Shown here: in pieces, positions 14,704 through 21,264 of the stretch | How the letters are laid out: each line of letters starts with the position of its first letter | Numbering within the stretch: the stretch's first letter is position 1 | Virus record (IMG/VR): IMGVR_UViG_3300017769_003165 | Coordinates: 1-23,484 of that record | From: a virus | Reading direction: 5' to 3' (one strand) | Length of the DNA stretch: 23,484 bases | Notes under the pieces: generated by a model | The model's database searches: none | What the model was told of the DNA's origin: nothing | What the model saw: the letters and a program-made list of their open reading frames with translations, nothing else | Program-made: the position numbers and the translations under genes

Positions 14704-16173
14704 ATGAGCAGTTGTAAATTAGTAATAAAAGATGAAGTGAACGTAAAGTTCGAGAACCTTAGCCTCGAATGGCGAAAAAGGTTATCTAATAAATTCAAAT
14801 ATGAAATACCATACGCAAGACATTTGCCTGCTGTGAAACTGGGCAGATGGGACGGTAAGGTCAGTTTCTTTGGTCTCGGAGGAACAACATACCTGAACCT
14901 AGTTGATCAAATACTTCCTATACTAGACGAAGGCGGAGTGTATATAGATGTTGAGGATAAAAGAGAACAACACAATTTTGAATTCAAACAAGTAGACAAA
15001 AATTATCTATCGCACATCACTTGGCCAGAAAATCATCCGGCCGCGGGACAACCAATAGTATTAAGAGACTATCAAGTGGAAACAATAAACAAATTTATTG
15101 AACATCCACAAAGCATACAAGAGATCGCCACTGGTGCAGGTAAGACTATTATTACAGCGGCACTGTGCCAACTGGTCGAACCATATGGCAGGACACTTAC
15201 AATCGTTCCAAACAAGAGTCTAGTAACACAAACCGAAGAGGACTTTCTTGCTTGTAATTTAGATGTTGGTGTGTACTACGGCGACAGGAAAGAACTTGGA
15301 CGTTTTAACACTATAGCAACATGGCAATCATTAAACGTGCTTGAAAAGAAAAGTAAAGACGAACACACAACAGATTTTCTGGAAGCAATACAAGGCATTA
15401 ACACAGTAATAATAGATGAGGTGCACATGGCTAAAGCAGATGTGCTGAAGAGATTGTTGACCGGACCATTTGCACACTGTGGCATACGTTGGGGGCTGAC
15501 CGGCACTGTGCCTAAAGCGGACTACGAGTTCATGGGTTTGAAATGCAGTATTGGTGACGTGTCAAACAGGATACAGGCAAGTGAACTACAAGACAAGGGT
15601 GTGTTAGCAAACTGCCACGTGAATGTATTACAGACCCAGGATCATCCACAGTTCAAGACATACGGAGAGGAACTAAAATGGCTAACCACAGACAAGACCA
15701 GGATGAAGTGGGTGGCAAACACAATCAAAGACATATCGAGTTCAGGAAATACACTGATACTAGTTGATAGGATCTCCGCAGGGGAGATATTAGAAGAGCA
15801 GATCGATGATGCGGTGTTCGTGTCGGGATCAACTAAAAACACAGACAGAAAGGAACAATATGATGAAATATCTACTGCAACAAATAAAGTTATCATTGCC
15901 ACATATGGAGTTGCCGCTGTTGGTATTAATATTCCTAGGATTTTTAATCTTGTTCTCATAGAGCCAGGAAAGTCGTTTGTCAGGGTAATACAATCAATAG
16001 GGCGTGGCATCAGGAAAGCCGCGGACAAAGACAGTGTCCAGATATGGGATATTACCAGCAGTTGCAAGTTTGCAAAAAGACACCTCGGACAAAGGAAAAA
16101 GTTTTACAAAGAGGCAAATTACCCGTATAATATAGAAAAGATAAATTATGAAAATCCTTACACTGGAAAATAA
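14704..16173 (+). CDS. uvsW: UvsW-like superfamily 2 DNA helicase
   Basis: The 489-aa protein is the T4 UvsW type of SF2 ATPase, which regresses stalled forks, migrates branches, unwinds R-loops and helps switch replication from origin- to recombination-initiated mode. It has the small N-terminal domain of UvsW (PAVKLGRWDGKVSFF around 40-54). The motor follows: Q-motif LRDYQ, Walker A ATGAGKT (142-148), DEVH (238-241), LTGT (around 265) and motif VI QSIGRGIR (430-437). The length matches T4 UvsW (about 500 aa). It starts 1 nt after the upstream stop and overlaps the next gene by 26 nt, so it is co-translated with both. Confidence 0.95.
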   Translation: MSSCKLVIKDEVNVKFENLSLEWRKRLSNKFKYEIPYARHLPAVKLGRWDGKVSFFGLGGTTYLNLVDQILPILDEGGVYIDVEDKREQHNFEFKQVDKNYLSHITWPENHPAAGQPIVLRDYQVETINKFIEHPQSIQEIATGAGKTIITAALCQLVEPYGRTLTIVPNKSLVTQTEEDFLACNLDVGVYYGDRKELGRFNTIATWQSLNVLEKKSKDEHTTDFLEAIQGINTVIIDEVHMAKADVLKRLLTGPFAHCGIRWGLTGTVPKADYEFMGLKCSIGDVSNRIQASELQDKGVLANCHVNVLQTQDHPQFKTYGEELKWLTTDKTRMKWVANTIKDISSSGNTLILVDRISAGEILEEQIDDAVFVSGSTKNTDRKEQYDEISTATNKVIIATYGVAAVGINIPRIFNLVLIEPGKSFVRVIQSIGRGIRKAADKDSVQIWDITSSCKFAKRHLGQRKKFYKEANYPYNIEKINYENPYTGK

Positions 16174-16651
16174 AACATACTCACTTGAGAAGATACCGGA
16201 GTGGGTGGATGACAAACTTAGATTTGCTGTGCTTGACAATTCAGATCCTGCCAATCCAGACTTCTTCTACATACCTTTAATTTTTCTAGAGAGCTTCAAT
16301 GCTCCGGCGGCAGTGTTGGAGATAGGATCTCACAAGATAAAAATGCCACTGGATTGGAAGATGCTAATAGGTGAAGCCGGACAATCTGAGATGCACGTGT
16401 TACCAATTACAAGCCTCAACGACAGAGGTTTTGATGCTTTCACATTCAATCCGTTATCGAGTCCAAAACCGGACTTCTACCCAATTGATGTTGTAGACAT
16501 CTACACCGAAGTGAAATGGTATTTTCCTAAGATCAAGTCAGGACAGATGTTGGCAGTGCCATTACAAAATGGGCCGAAACCGATGTGTGCCTACTTTGTC
16601 AAGGACATTTCGAGACAATGTGAACAGGTGGACTATGGCTCGGTTTGGTAG
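16148..16651 (+). CDS. Conserved-type phage protein of unknown function
   Basis: The 167-aa protein overlaps the end of uvsW by 26 nt and the next gene by 17 nt, which supports it as a real member of the operon. I cannot name the family. Visible features are a mixed alpha/beta composition, a Pro- and Asp-rich centre (SSPKPDFYPIDVVDIYTE) and aromatic segments, with no signal peptide, membrane segment, zinc site or ATPase motif. By position it could be an accessory replication or transcription factor, but that is only guilt by association. Confidence 0.75.
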   Translation: MKILTLENKTYSLEKIPEWVDDKLRFAVLDNSDPANPDFFYIPLIFLESFNAPAAVLEIGSHKIKMPLDWKMLIGEAGQSEMHVLPITSLNDRGFDAFTFNPLSSPKPDFYPIDVVDIYTEVKWYFPKIKSGQMLAVPLQNGPKPMCAYFVKDISRQCEQVDYGSVW

Positions 16652-16868
16652 AAGGTCAATCACAATAGAAGCACCTGTCATGATCACAAGTGATAAAATT
16701 GCAGTATGGATGGATGAAAGATGGATGCACGACTTTTTTGACTTCATACATTTACACAAAGTCAAACTTTCAGGTTTACAACACAAACAAAGGAAATTAA
16801 AATTAACATTTGTAACGCCAAAAGAATGTACAATGTTTGGACTAAAATATGCCGGCAGAAAAAAATAG
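16635..16868 (+). CDS. Small conserved-type protein, 77 aa, unknown function
   Basis: The protein begins MARFGRRSITIEAP and is rich in basic and aromatic residues (GLQHKQRKLKLTFVT, GLKYAGRKK at the C-terminus), as expected of a small nucleic-acid- or protein-binding factor. The frame is open further upstream to 16569, but that part lies inside the previous gene. The ATG at 16635 has AGGTGG just 3 nt upstream and is preferred, giving a 17-nt overlap with the previous gene. It overlaps the gp62-like gene by 20 nt. No family is recognised. Confidence 0.6.
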   Translation: MARFGRRSITIEAPVMITSDKIAVWMDERWMHDFFDFIHLHKVKLSGLQHKQRKLKLTFVTPKECTMFGLKYAGRKK

Positions 16869-17301
16869 AAAATTTTTTGATTTAAGGAATGGGCTCAAAG
16901 CAGTAGACTTCCGTAACAAGGACTATTTTGACAGGATAGATGACAAAGAGAAGTCTTTGTATTCTCCATACATGCTGATGAGATACGTATCAAGCACATC
17001 ATCAAAGGATAAGTTCTTTGTTGAACACTACGTAGAAATGGTCAATGAATGTGTCAACAAACACTGTTTCACACTAGGCAAACACAAGAAACTTTTATGG
17101 ATACTAACTGCCATGTGTGGTGCACTGCAACAACAATTCCATCCATGGATTAAACCAATGAAACGTGTACCAAACAAGAGTCTTAAAAAATTACAACAGA
17201 TATATCCGACTTGGAAAGAAACGGACTTGGAGACATTAGATAAAATTATAACAGACAGAGAACTAGAAGAGCTGATAGAAGCACATGGCGTCGACGAATA
17301 A
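16849..17301 (+). CDS. Putative sliding-clamp-loader small subunit (T4 gp62-like)
   Basis: The 150-aa protein resembles the small, non-ATPase subunit of the T4 clamp loader, which with gp44 loads the gp45 clamp onto primer-template DNA. The pattern fits the family: LYSPYMLMRYVSS (38-50), matching the xxPFMxNRxLS-type region; a helix HYVEMVNECVNKHCF; then a helical centre and WIKPMKRVPNKSLKKLQQIYP with the basic W-x-K motif. The length fits the short marine-phage forms. The identification is by eye and the sequence is divergent. If it is correct, the gene lies away from gp44/gp45, which are not in this window. It overlaps the preceding gene by 20 nt and the zinc-finger gene by 17 nt. Confidence 0.55.
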   Translation: MPAEKNRKFFDLRNGLKAVDFRNKDYFDRIDDKEKSLYSPYMLMRYVSSTSSKDKFFVEHYVEMVNECVNKHCFTLGKHKKLLWILTAMCGALQQQFHPWIKPMKRVPNKSLKKLQQIYPTWKETDLETLDKIITDRELEELIEAHGVDE

Positions 17302-17968
17302 ATGTACATACTGTGGCAAAGAATTTGCAAAGGCAAGGACACTGCAAGTGCACCTGTGCGAACCTAAGCGTAGATACCTGCAACGTGATGAGAAGTGGGT
17401 TGTGAATGCATTCATGGTGTTCCAAAGGTTTTATCAGATACACCAACACAATTCCAAACCTAAAACTTATGACGACTTTGTAAAAAGTGCATACTACAAT
17501 GCATTTGTGAAGTTTGGTAGATTCATTATGCACATCAACCCTTTGTATCCAGACAAGTACATAGACTATGTTTTACAATCAAAAGTGAAATTGGATCATT
17601 GGTCAAGGGATGATCTTTATGAGATGTATCTGATTGAAGCATTAAAGAAGGAGCCTGTTGAGGCCGCACTACAAAGAAGCATAGCAACAATGATGGACTG
17701 GGCGACAGAACAAAATGCACAATGGTCAGACTACTTCAGACTTGTTAACACCAACAGAGCGGTGGCACACATACAGCAGGGCAAGATAAGTCCATGGTTG
17801 TTGTTAGGTTGCAACGCAGGAAAAAAAATGTTAAAATCACTTAACGACGAACAATTACAGATGATAGAAAAATTTATACACACAAGTTTCTGGCCAAGCA
17901 AGTTGAAAAGTTATCCAGCGGATCTCATGTTGGTGCAGGACACAGCAAGGGAGGCCAAAATTGTCTAA
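17285..17968 (+). CDS. C2HC zinc-finger phage protein, unknown function
   Basis: The 227-aa protein starts with one classical finger: Cys7-x2-Cys10, then a 12-residue loop with Phe14 and Leu20, His23 and Cys25 (CTYCGKEF...LQVHLC), followed by a basic KRR. The rest is mostly helical with no motif I can name (VFQRFYQIHQHNSKPKTYDDFV; GKISPWLLLGCNAGKK). A DNA- or RNA-binding regulator is likely from the finger, but no function is known to me. It overlaps the gp62-like gene by 17 nt. The strong Shine-Dalgarno for the next gene lies within its 3' end. Confidence 0.75.
   Translation: MASTNKCTYCGKEFAKARTLQVHLCEPKRRYLQRDEKWVVNAFMVFQRFYQIHQHNSKPKTYDDFVKSAYYNAFVKFGRFIMHINPLYPDKYIDYVLQSKVKLDHWSRDDLYEMYLIEALKKEPVEAALQRSIATMMDWATEQNAQWSDYFRLVNTNRAVAHIQQGKISPWLLLGCNAGKKMLKSLNDEQLQMIEKFIHTSFWPSKLKSYPADLMLVQDTAREAKIV
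17947..17954 (+). promoter_or_regulatory. Strong ribosome binding site for a TTG-started gene
   Basis: AAGGGAGG lies 6 nt upstream of the TTG at 17961 and fixes that start. This is the second case in the window of a perfect or near-perfect Shine-Dalgarno paired with a TTG codon overlapping the previous gene's end. Confidence 0.75.
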
Positions 17969-18194
17969 GATTGATTTACAAATTGCAGATAATTTAGAGT
18001 TTGAAGACGGTGATATAGCAATCACAATCAAACAAGACGGATCAATAGGAAAAGTAATATTACCTAAGATGGATTTGAAAACACAGAACAGTGCAGGATA
18101 CAGAGCGATGCTAGATATTGTAGATTTACTACAACCTGGATCCAAAGAAGAATTCATTAAACATAATAAAAAAGAGAAAGGGAGTGTACACTGA
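17961..18194 (+). CDS. Small acidic/hydrophilic protein, 77 aa, TTG start
   Basis: The protein reads MSKIDLQIADNLEFEDGDIA at the start and has a compact beta-rich look (EDGDIAITIKQDG, GKVILPKMDLKT), ending in a charged tail KKEKG. It starts with TTG (read as Met) after AAGGGAGG, overlapping the previous gene by 8 nt. Its TGA stop shares one base with the ATG of the next small gene (TGATG). No family name can be given. It is likely a small accessory factor of the replication block. Confidence 0.7.
   Translation: MSKIDLQIADNLEFEDGDIAITIKQDGSIGKVILPKMDLKTQNSAGYRAMLDIVDLLQPGSKEEFIKHNKKEKGSVH
18177..18184 (+). promoter_or_regulatory. Ribosome binding site supporting a 37-aa gene
   Basis: AAAGGGAG sits 9 nt upstream of the ATG at 18194. 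It supports translation of the short membrane-protein gene that follows. Confidence 0.65.
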
Positions 18195-18307
18195 TGTTTT
18201 ACATTCGAAAATTTTTAACAAAGAATAACTTACTTGGCATAGTGTATATAGGCGTATTCATATACCTACTAGCACTTCTTTTAAATAATTTACAAGGAAC
18301 AATATAA
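18194..18307 (+). CDS. 37-aa single-pass membrane protein
   Basis: This short gene starts at the ATG in TGATG and ends at the TAA in TAATG, so it is coupled to genes on both sides. It has a good Shine-Dalgarno. The protein has a basic N-terminus MFYIRKFLTKNN, then about 20 hydrophobic residues beginning LLGIVYIGVFIYLLALLL, and a short polar tail. The basic N-terminus favours an N-in, C-out single membrane helix. Its place between soluble replication-type proteins is odd. Possible roles include membrane anchoring of the replisome, superinfection exclusion or lysis timing; the sequence does not decide among them. Confidence 0.65.
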   Translation: MFYIRKFLTKNNLLGIVYIGVFIYLLALLLNNLQGTI

Positions 18308-18897
18308 TGCCTGACGTAGATATTGATTTCTTCGACAGAGACAACACTTTGAAATTATTCAGGCACACGCCTGCTTCAATTATCAAGGAAGGCAAAACTG
18401 AAAAACACAAGACAGGAGTGTACTTCCATGCGGTGCCAGAACATCCAGTTACAGGACATGCCACTCTAGACTACAAAAAAGCAGAGGAAAGAGGCTACTT
18501 CAAGATAGACTGTTTGAACGTGAACATATACAAAGATGTCAAATCAGAACAGGAACTGGTTGAACTGATGATACAGGAACCAGACTGGGACATGCTGAAG
18601 GATCCAAAGACAGTGGAAAACCTTTTCCACCTAAATGGCCATTTCAACATAGTGTCCAAACTCAAACCGGAAACCATAGAACAACTTGCGGCTGTATTGG
18701 CTATAATACGTCCTGCGAAGAGACACCTGATGCACAAGGACTGGGTAGACATAATGAAAGAGGTTTGGGTCAAACCCACAGATGGGTCATACTTCTTCAA
18801 GAAATCACATGCTGTTGCGTATGCACAAGCAATAGTTGTTCAGATGAATCTTATCTCAAAAGATAAATATAATTTTGATGCAACATCAAAAAACTAA
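18307..18897 (+). CDS. Miniature DnaE-like (family C polymerase fragment-like) protein
   Basis: The 196-aa protein strikingly resembles short pieces of the bacterial DNA polymerase III alpha subunit, joined in the same order. PDVDIDF (2-8) matches the palm motif PDFDVDF and holds two of the catalytic aspartates (Asp5, Asp7). HKTGVYFHAVPEHPVTG (34-50) resembles the H-x-GG-V-V...PVT region. GYFKIDCL (63-70) matches the third-aspartate motif (Asp68). LKDPKTVENLFHLNGHFNIVSKLKPETIEQLAAVLAIIRP resembles the DPKTFELL...GM..L.KLKP...D..A..A..RP fingers region, and KSHAVAYA (166-173) is the fingers motif. It lacks the PHP, beta-binding and OB parts of a roughly 1100-aa DnaE. The role is unknown. The start is an ATG with AAGGA 8 nt upstream. 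Confidence 0.75.
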   Translation: MPDVDIDFFDRDNTLKLFRHTPASIIKEGKTEKHKTGVYFHAVPEHPVTGHATLDYKKAEERGYFKIDCLNVNIYKDVKSEQELVELMIQEPDWDMLKDPKTVENLFHLNGHFNIVSKLKPETIEQLAAVLAIIRPAKRHLMHKDWVDIMKEVWVKPTDGSYFFKKSHAVAYAQAIVVQMNLISKDKYNFDATSKN

Positions 18898-19033
18898 AAA
18901 AAGAATCAAAAAAAAATCCAAAACAAAATCCAAGTCTTCGCTTCGTTCAGAGAGTAACAGTTATCAGCCGGATAGTCCTTTAACAGGTCACTATCTTACA
19001 ACAGGTGCTATACTTCCTGAAAAAAAAGACTAG
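18878..19033 (+). CDS. Putative 51-aa lysine-rich protein
   Basis: An open frame from an ATG inside the end of the DnaE-like gene (20-nt overlap) to a TAG at 19031-19033 encodes MQHQKTKKRIKKKSKTKSKS followed by a less basic tail ending GHYLTTGAILPEKKD. The first 20 residues are more than half Lys/Arg, which suggests nucleic-acid binding or packaging. The tail is not low-complexity, which favours a real gene. No good Shine-Dalgarno is visible, so coupling to the upstream gene would be needed. It fills an otherwise empty gap and ends 4 nt inside the convergent gene at 19030-19404. Confidence 0.5.
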   Translation: MQHQKTKKRIKKKSKTKSKSSLRSESNSYQPDSPLTGHYLTTGAILPEKKD

Positions 19034-19404
19034 GTAGGTCTTCGTACTAATTGGATGGTACGTCTCTTCACCCGTTTCTTTGAAATATCTGAGAGTTTGA
19101 CAGTGGGGCCGTGTACTATCTCAACATCCTTTGAGTTAAGAGTTATAAGAGTTGTACGAAAATATTTGAATTCGCCCTTTAGGAATATGTTAATTGGTAA
19201 TTTACGATTTGACTCATGCCACCAAGTTTCTCCACATTTCAGAAATCTCATCTTATCCTGTGGCATCATAAGCCTGCTGTAGTCATAGAAACTGATAACG
19301 TTTATGTCCTCATTCTGCACAATGCCCACGTACTCCAAATCACCCTTTCTAATCAGGCTCAAAAATGGGAACTTGTCCCTTAGTGTGTTAAAAATCTCGT
19401 TCAT
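19030..19404 (-). CDS. Conserved-type T4-like phage protein, unknown function
   Basis: The 124-aa protein has a pattern I associate with a small protein common in marine T4-like phages: LRDKFPFLSLI near the start, YVGIVQNED (25-33), CGETWWHESNRKLPINIFL (57-75), NSKDVEIVHGP (90-100), and a very basic end SKKRVKRRTIQLVRR. The basic tail suggests nucleic-acid contact, but the function is unknown. It is transcribed leftward between rightward genes, so it may have its own promoter in 19405-19436, a gap it shares with the late promoter of the divergent virion gene. No Shine-Dalgarno is obvious on the minus strand. Confidence 0.75.
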   Translation of the reverse strand: MNEIFNTLRDKFPFLSLIRKGDLEYVGIVQNEDINVISFYDYSRLMMPQDKMRFLKCGETWWHESNRKLPINIFLKGEFKYFRTTLITLNSKDVEIVHGPTVKLSDISKKRVKRRTIQLVRRPT

Positions 19405-19412
19405 TCTATATC

Positions 19413-19420
19413 TATAAATA
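19413..19420 (+). promoter_or_regulatory. T4-type late promoter
   Basis: TATAAATA is an exact match to the T4-type late promoter box recognised by the gp55 late sigma with the gp33/gp45 coactivators. It is preceded by C, as often in marine T4-like phages. It lies 17 nt upstream of the ATG of a virion-type gene, which fits late control of that gene alone within an otherwise early block. Confidence 0.8.
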
Positions 19421-19436
19421 CTGTTAAATATGTATT

Positions 19437-20237
19437 ATGCAAACAGTTTCAAGGTATTTACTATCACAATTGGTAATAGCCAATGTAAGTGGTTTTCACG
19501 GGAGGAATTCAAAAGTGTACGATAGACGTTTAACACTGCATAGAGGGGTATCAAACCCAGTAAACTTTACGTTTAAGAACGAGGACCAGAAGGCACAGGA
19601 CATCACATCGAAGACCTATGAGTTCAACATGATCGATTCAGAAAGCAAAAAAGCAGTCATTACGAAGACATTGACCGTACTTGATGACGGATCTACAGTG
19701 AGTACCAAAGGTGACGCAAGTTGCACAATCACAGAAGGCGATCTTCTACCGCTAGATGCAAAGTTCTATAACTTTGCTGTTAGAGAAGTTAAAGCCGATA
19801 ATAGCAGAGAGATAACATATTCAGACACAGGCTATGCGGCGGCAGGCACAGTAGAAATATTAGATGGTGCTTATCCTGAATTTTTGCCAAGCACAAATGT
19901 TTCTACTTTTACCACAGGTGGTCCACTGGCTTATGTGTCTGGCAACATAGATGCTAGGCCTGGTATAAACAACAATAAAGCATTACACACAATCGCCGTT
20001 TACACAAAAAACTTTTCAGGTGCCTTAAGGGTGCAGGCCACAATGAGTGCAAGTCCTAGTGATTCTGACTTCTTCGATATAACAATGGAGGGTGCTGGAG
20101 CAACAGCAAACTCATTTACAGATTCAACCACAGTTACCAACTTTAACTTTACAGGTGTTTACCACAGTGTGAGATTTGCCTGGGGCAACGACACGGACAA
20201 CACTGGGGTGATTGACAAAATCCTATATAGACAGTAA
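19437..20237 (+). CDS. Virion structural protein (tail/fibre-associated, BppU-like N-terminus)
   Basis: The 266-aa protein is beta-rich with many Thr, Ser and Asn and almost no Cys, as phage virion proteins are. After a short leader (MQTVSRYLLSQLV), residues about 30-140 look like the Ig-like BppU N-terminal domain of baseplate and fibre proteins: VNFTFKNEDQKAQDI, YEFNMIDSES, FYNFAVREV. A linker (GAYPEFLPSTN) follows, then a second beta domain (HTIAVYTKNFSGALRVQATM...YHSVRFAWGN) of galactose-binding-like character. Its own late promoter directly upstream supports a structural role. It is a stray late gene between replication genes. The exact place in the virion (baseplate, fibre or capsid decoration) is not determined. 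Confidence 0.7.
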   Translation: MQTVSRYLLSQLVIANVSGFHGRNSKVYDRRLTLHRGVSNPVNFTFKNEDQKAQDITSKTYEFNMIDSESKKAVITKTLTVLDDGSTVSTKGDASCTITEGDLLPLDAKFYNFAVREVKADNSREITYSDTGYAAAGTVEILDGAYPEFLPSTNVSTFTTGGPLAYVSGNIDARPGINNNKALHTIAVYTKNFSGALRVQATMSASPSDSDFFDITMEGAGATANSFTDSTTVTNFNFTGVYHSVRFAWGNDTDNTGVIDKILYRQ

Positions 20238-20250
20238 AATAGTATAGATT

Positions 20251-21264
20251 ATGAATCTTATACAGAATACAATTCTGACTAGTCTTCCTGCGAACAGAAA
20301 GAAAACACCAAGTGGTTGGATAAGTTTCAATGCACCTTGTTGTGTACACAATGGTGAAACAGCAGACAAGAAAAAACGTGGTGGCCTAATGACAAGTGCA
20401 GATGGCACTGTGAGTTATCACTGCTTCAACTGTGGCTTCAAAGCAAGTTATGTGATAGGACGTAAACTGGCCTACAAGATGAGGCAGTTCATGGGATATA
20501 TTGGCATACCCGATGACACCATACGTAAACTAGCAATAGAGGCCATGCGTGAAGAAGAGAGTGATGTGAAATATGAAAAGAAAAAATTTGTTACATTTGG
20601 CAAAAAGGATTTGCCAAATAATACTAAATCATTAGACACGTGGTTAGAAAAATACACTACAGGAACATTATCAGACGTAGAACAGAAAAGTATAGACAAC
20701 TTGTTGAACTATCTATCTAGCAGAGGGGTTGGACCAGACTGGTATGACTTCATGTATTCGCCTAGTAAGATATGGGACATATATCAAAGACTATTAATAC
20801 CATTCTATTGGCGTGGAGAGATTGTAGGATTCACTGGACGAGTTTTTGAAGACTCACAGGCAGTGAAATATTACACAGACGTGTGGCCTGGTTATGTTTT
20901 CAATATGGATGCACAGGACTGGACAAGGAAGTTTGTGATAGTGACTGAAGGGCCATTTGATGCGATATCCGTTTCTGGTGTTAGCATACTTGGTAGTGAG
21001 ATAAATGATACACAAAGAGAACTGATAGACAGTCTCGGTAGAAAGGTAATTGTTGTACCAGACAGAGATGCTCCAGGAGAAAAACTGATTAACCAAGCAA
21101 TGGAATATGGATGGAGCGTGGCTTTTCCAGAATGGGACAAAACGGTTGGCGATGTGGCGGATGCTGTGTTAAAATATGGTAGACTGTTTACTATACAATC
21201 GATACTGAAAACTACAGAGTCAAGTAAACTAAAAATAGATTTAAAGAGAAAGATGTATGGCTGA
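20251..21264 (+). CDS. DNA primase (T4 gp61-like)
   Basis: The 337-aa protein makes RNA primers with the gp41 helicase. The zinc-binding region has Cys31, His33, Cys58 and Cys61 (CVH...CFNC). The TOPRIM domain shows VTEGPFDA (Glu233) and the metal-binding PDRD (Asp271, Asp273). A connecting helical region carries SSRGVGPDW. The length and order match T4 gp61 (342 aa). The start follows a short A/T-rich gap after the virion gene, and the 3' end overlaps the helicase gene by 8 nt, which fits the known primase-helicase partnership. Confidence 0.92.
   Translation: MNLIQNTILTSLPANRKKTPSGWISFNAPCCVHNGETADKKKRGGLMTSADGTVSYHCFNCGFKASYVIGRKLAYKMRQFMGYIGIPDDTIRKLAIEAMREEESDVKYEKKKFVTFGKKDLPNNTKSLDTWLEKYTTGTLSDVEQKSIDNLLNYLSSRGVGPDWYDFMYSPSKIWDIYQRLLIPFYWRGEIVGFTGRVFEDSQAVKYYTDVWPGYVFNMDAQDWTRKFVIVTEGPFDAISVSGVSILGSEINDTQRELIDSLGRKVIVVPDRDAPGEKLINQAMEYGWSVAFPEWDKTVGDVADAVLKYGRLFTIQSILKTTESSKLKIDLKRKMYG

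Noticed and set aside
15642-16067. Antisense open frame of 141 codons inside uvsW
   Set aside because: It is entirely opposite helicase motifs and no start signal is seen.
18862-18869. GATAAATA as a late promoter for the 51-aa gene
   Set aside because: It lies inside the DnaE-like coding sequence, and transcription would start only a few bases before the ATG; it probably matches by chance in A/T-rich DNA.
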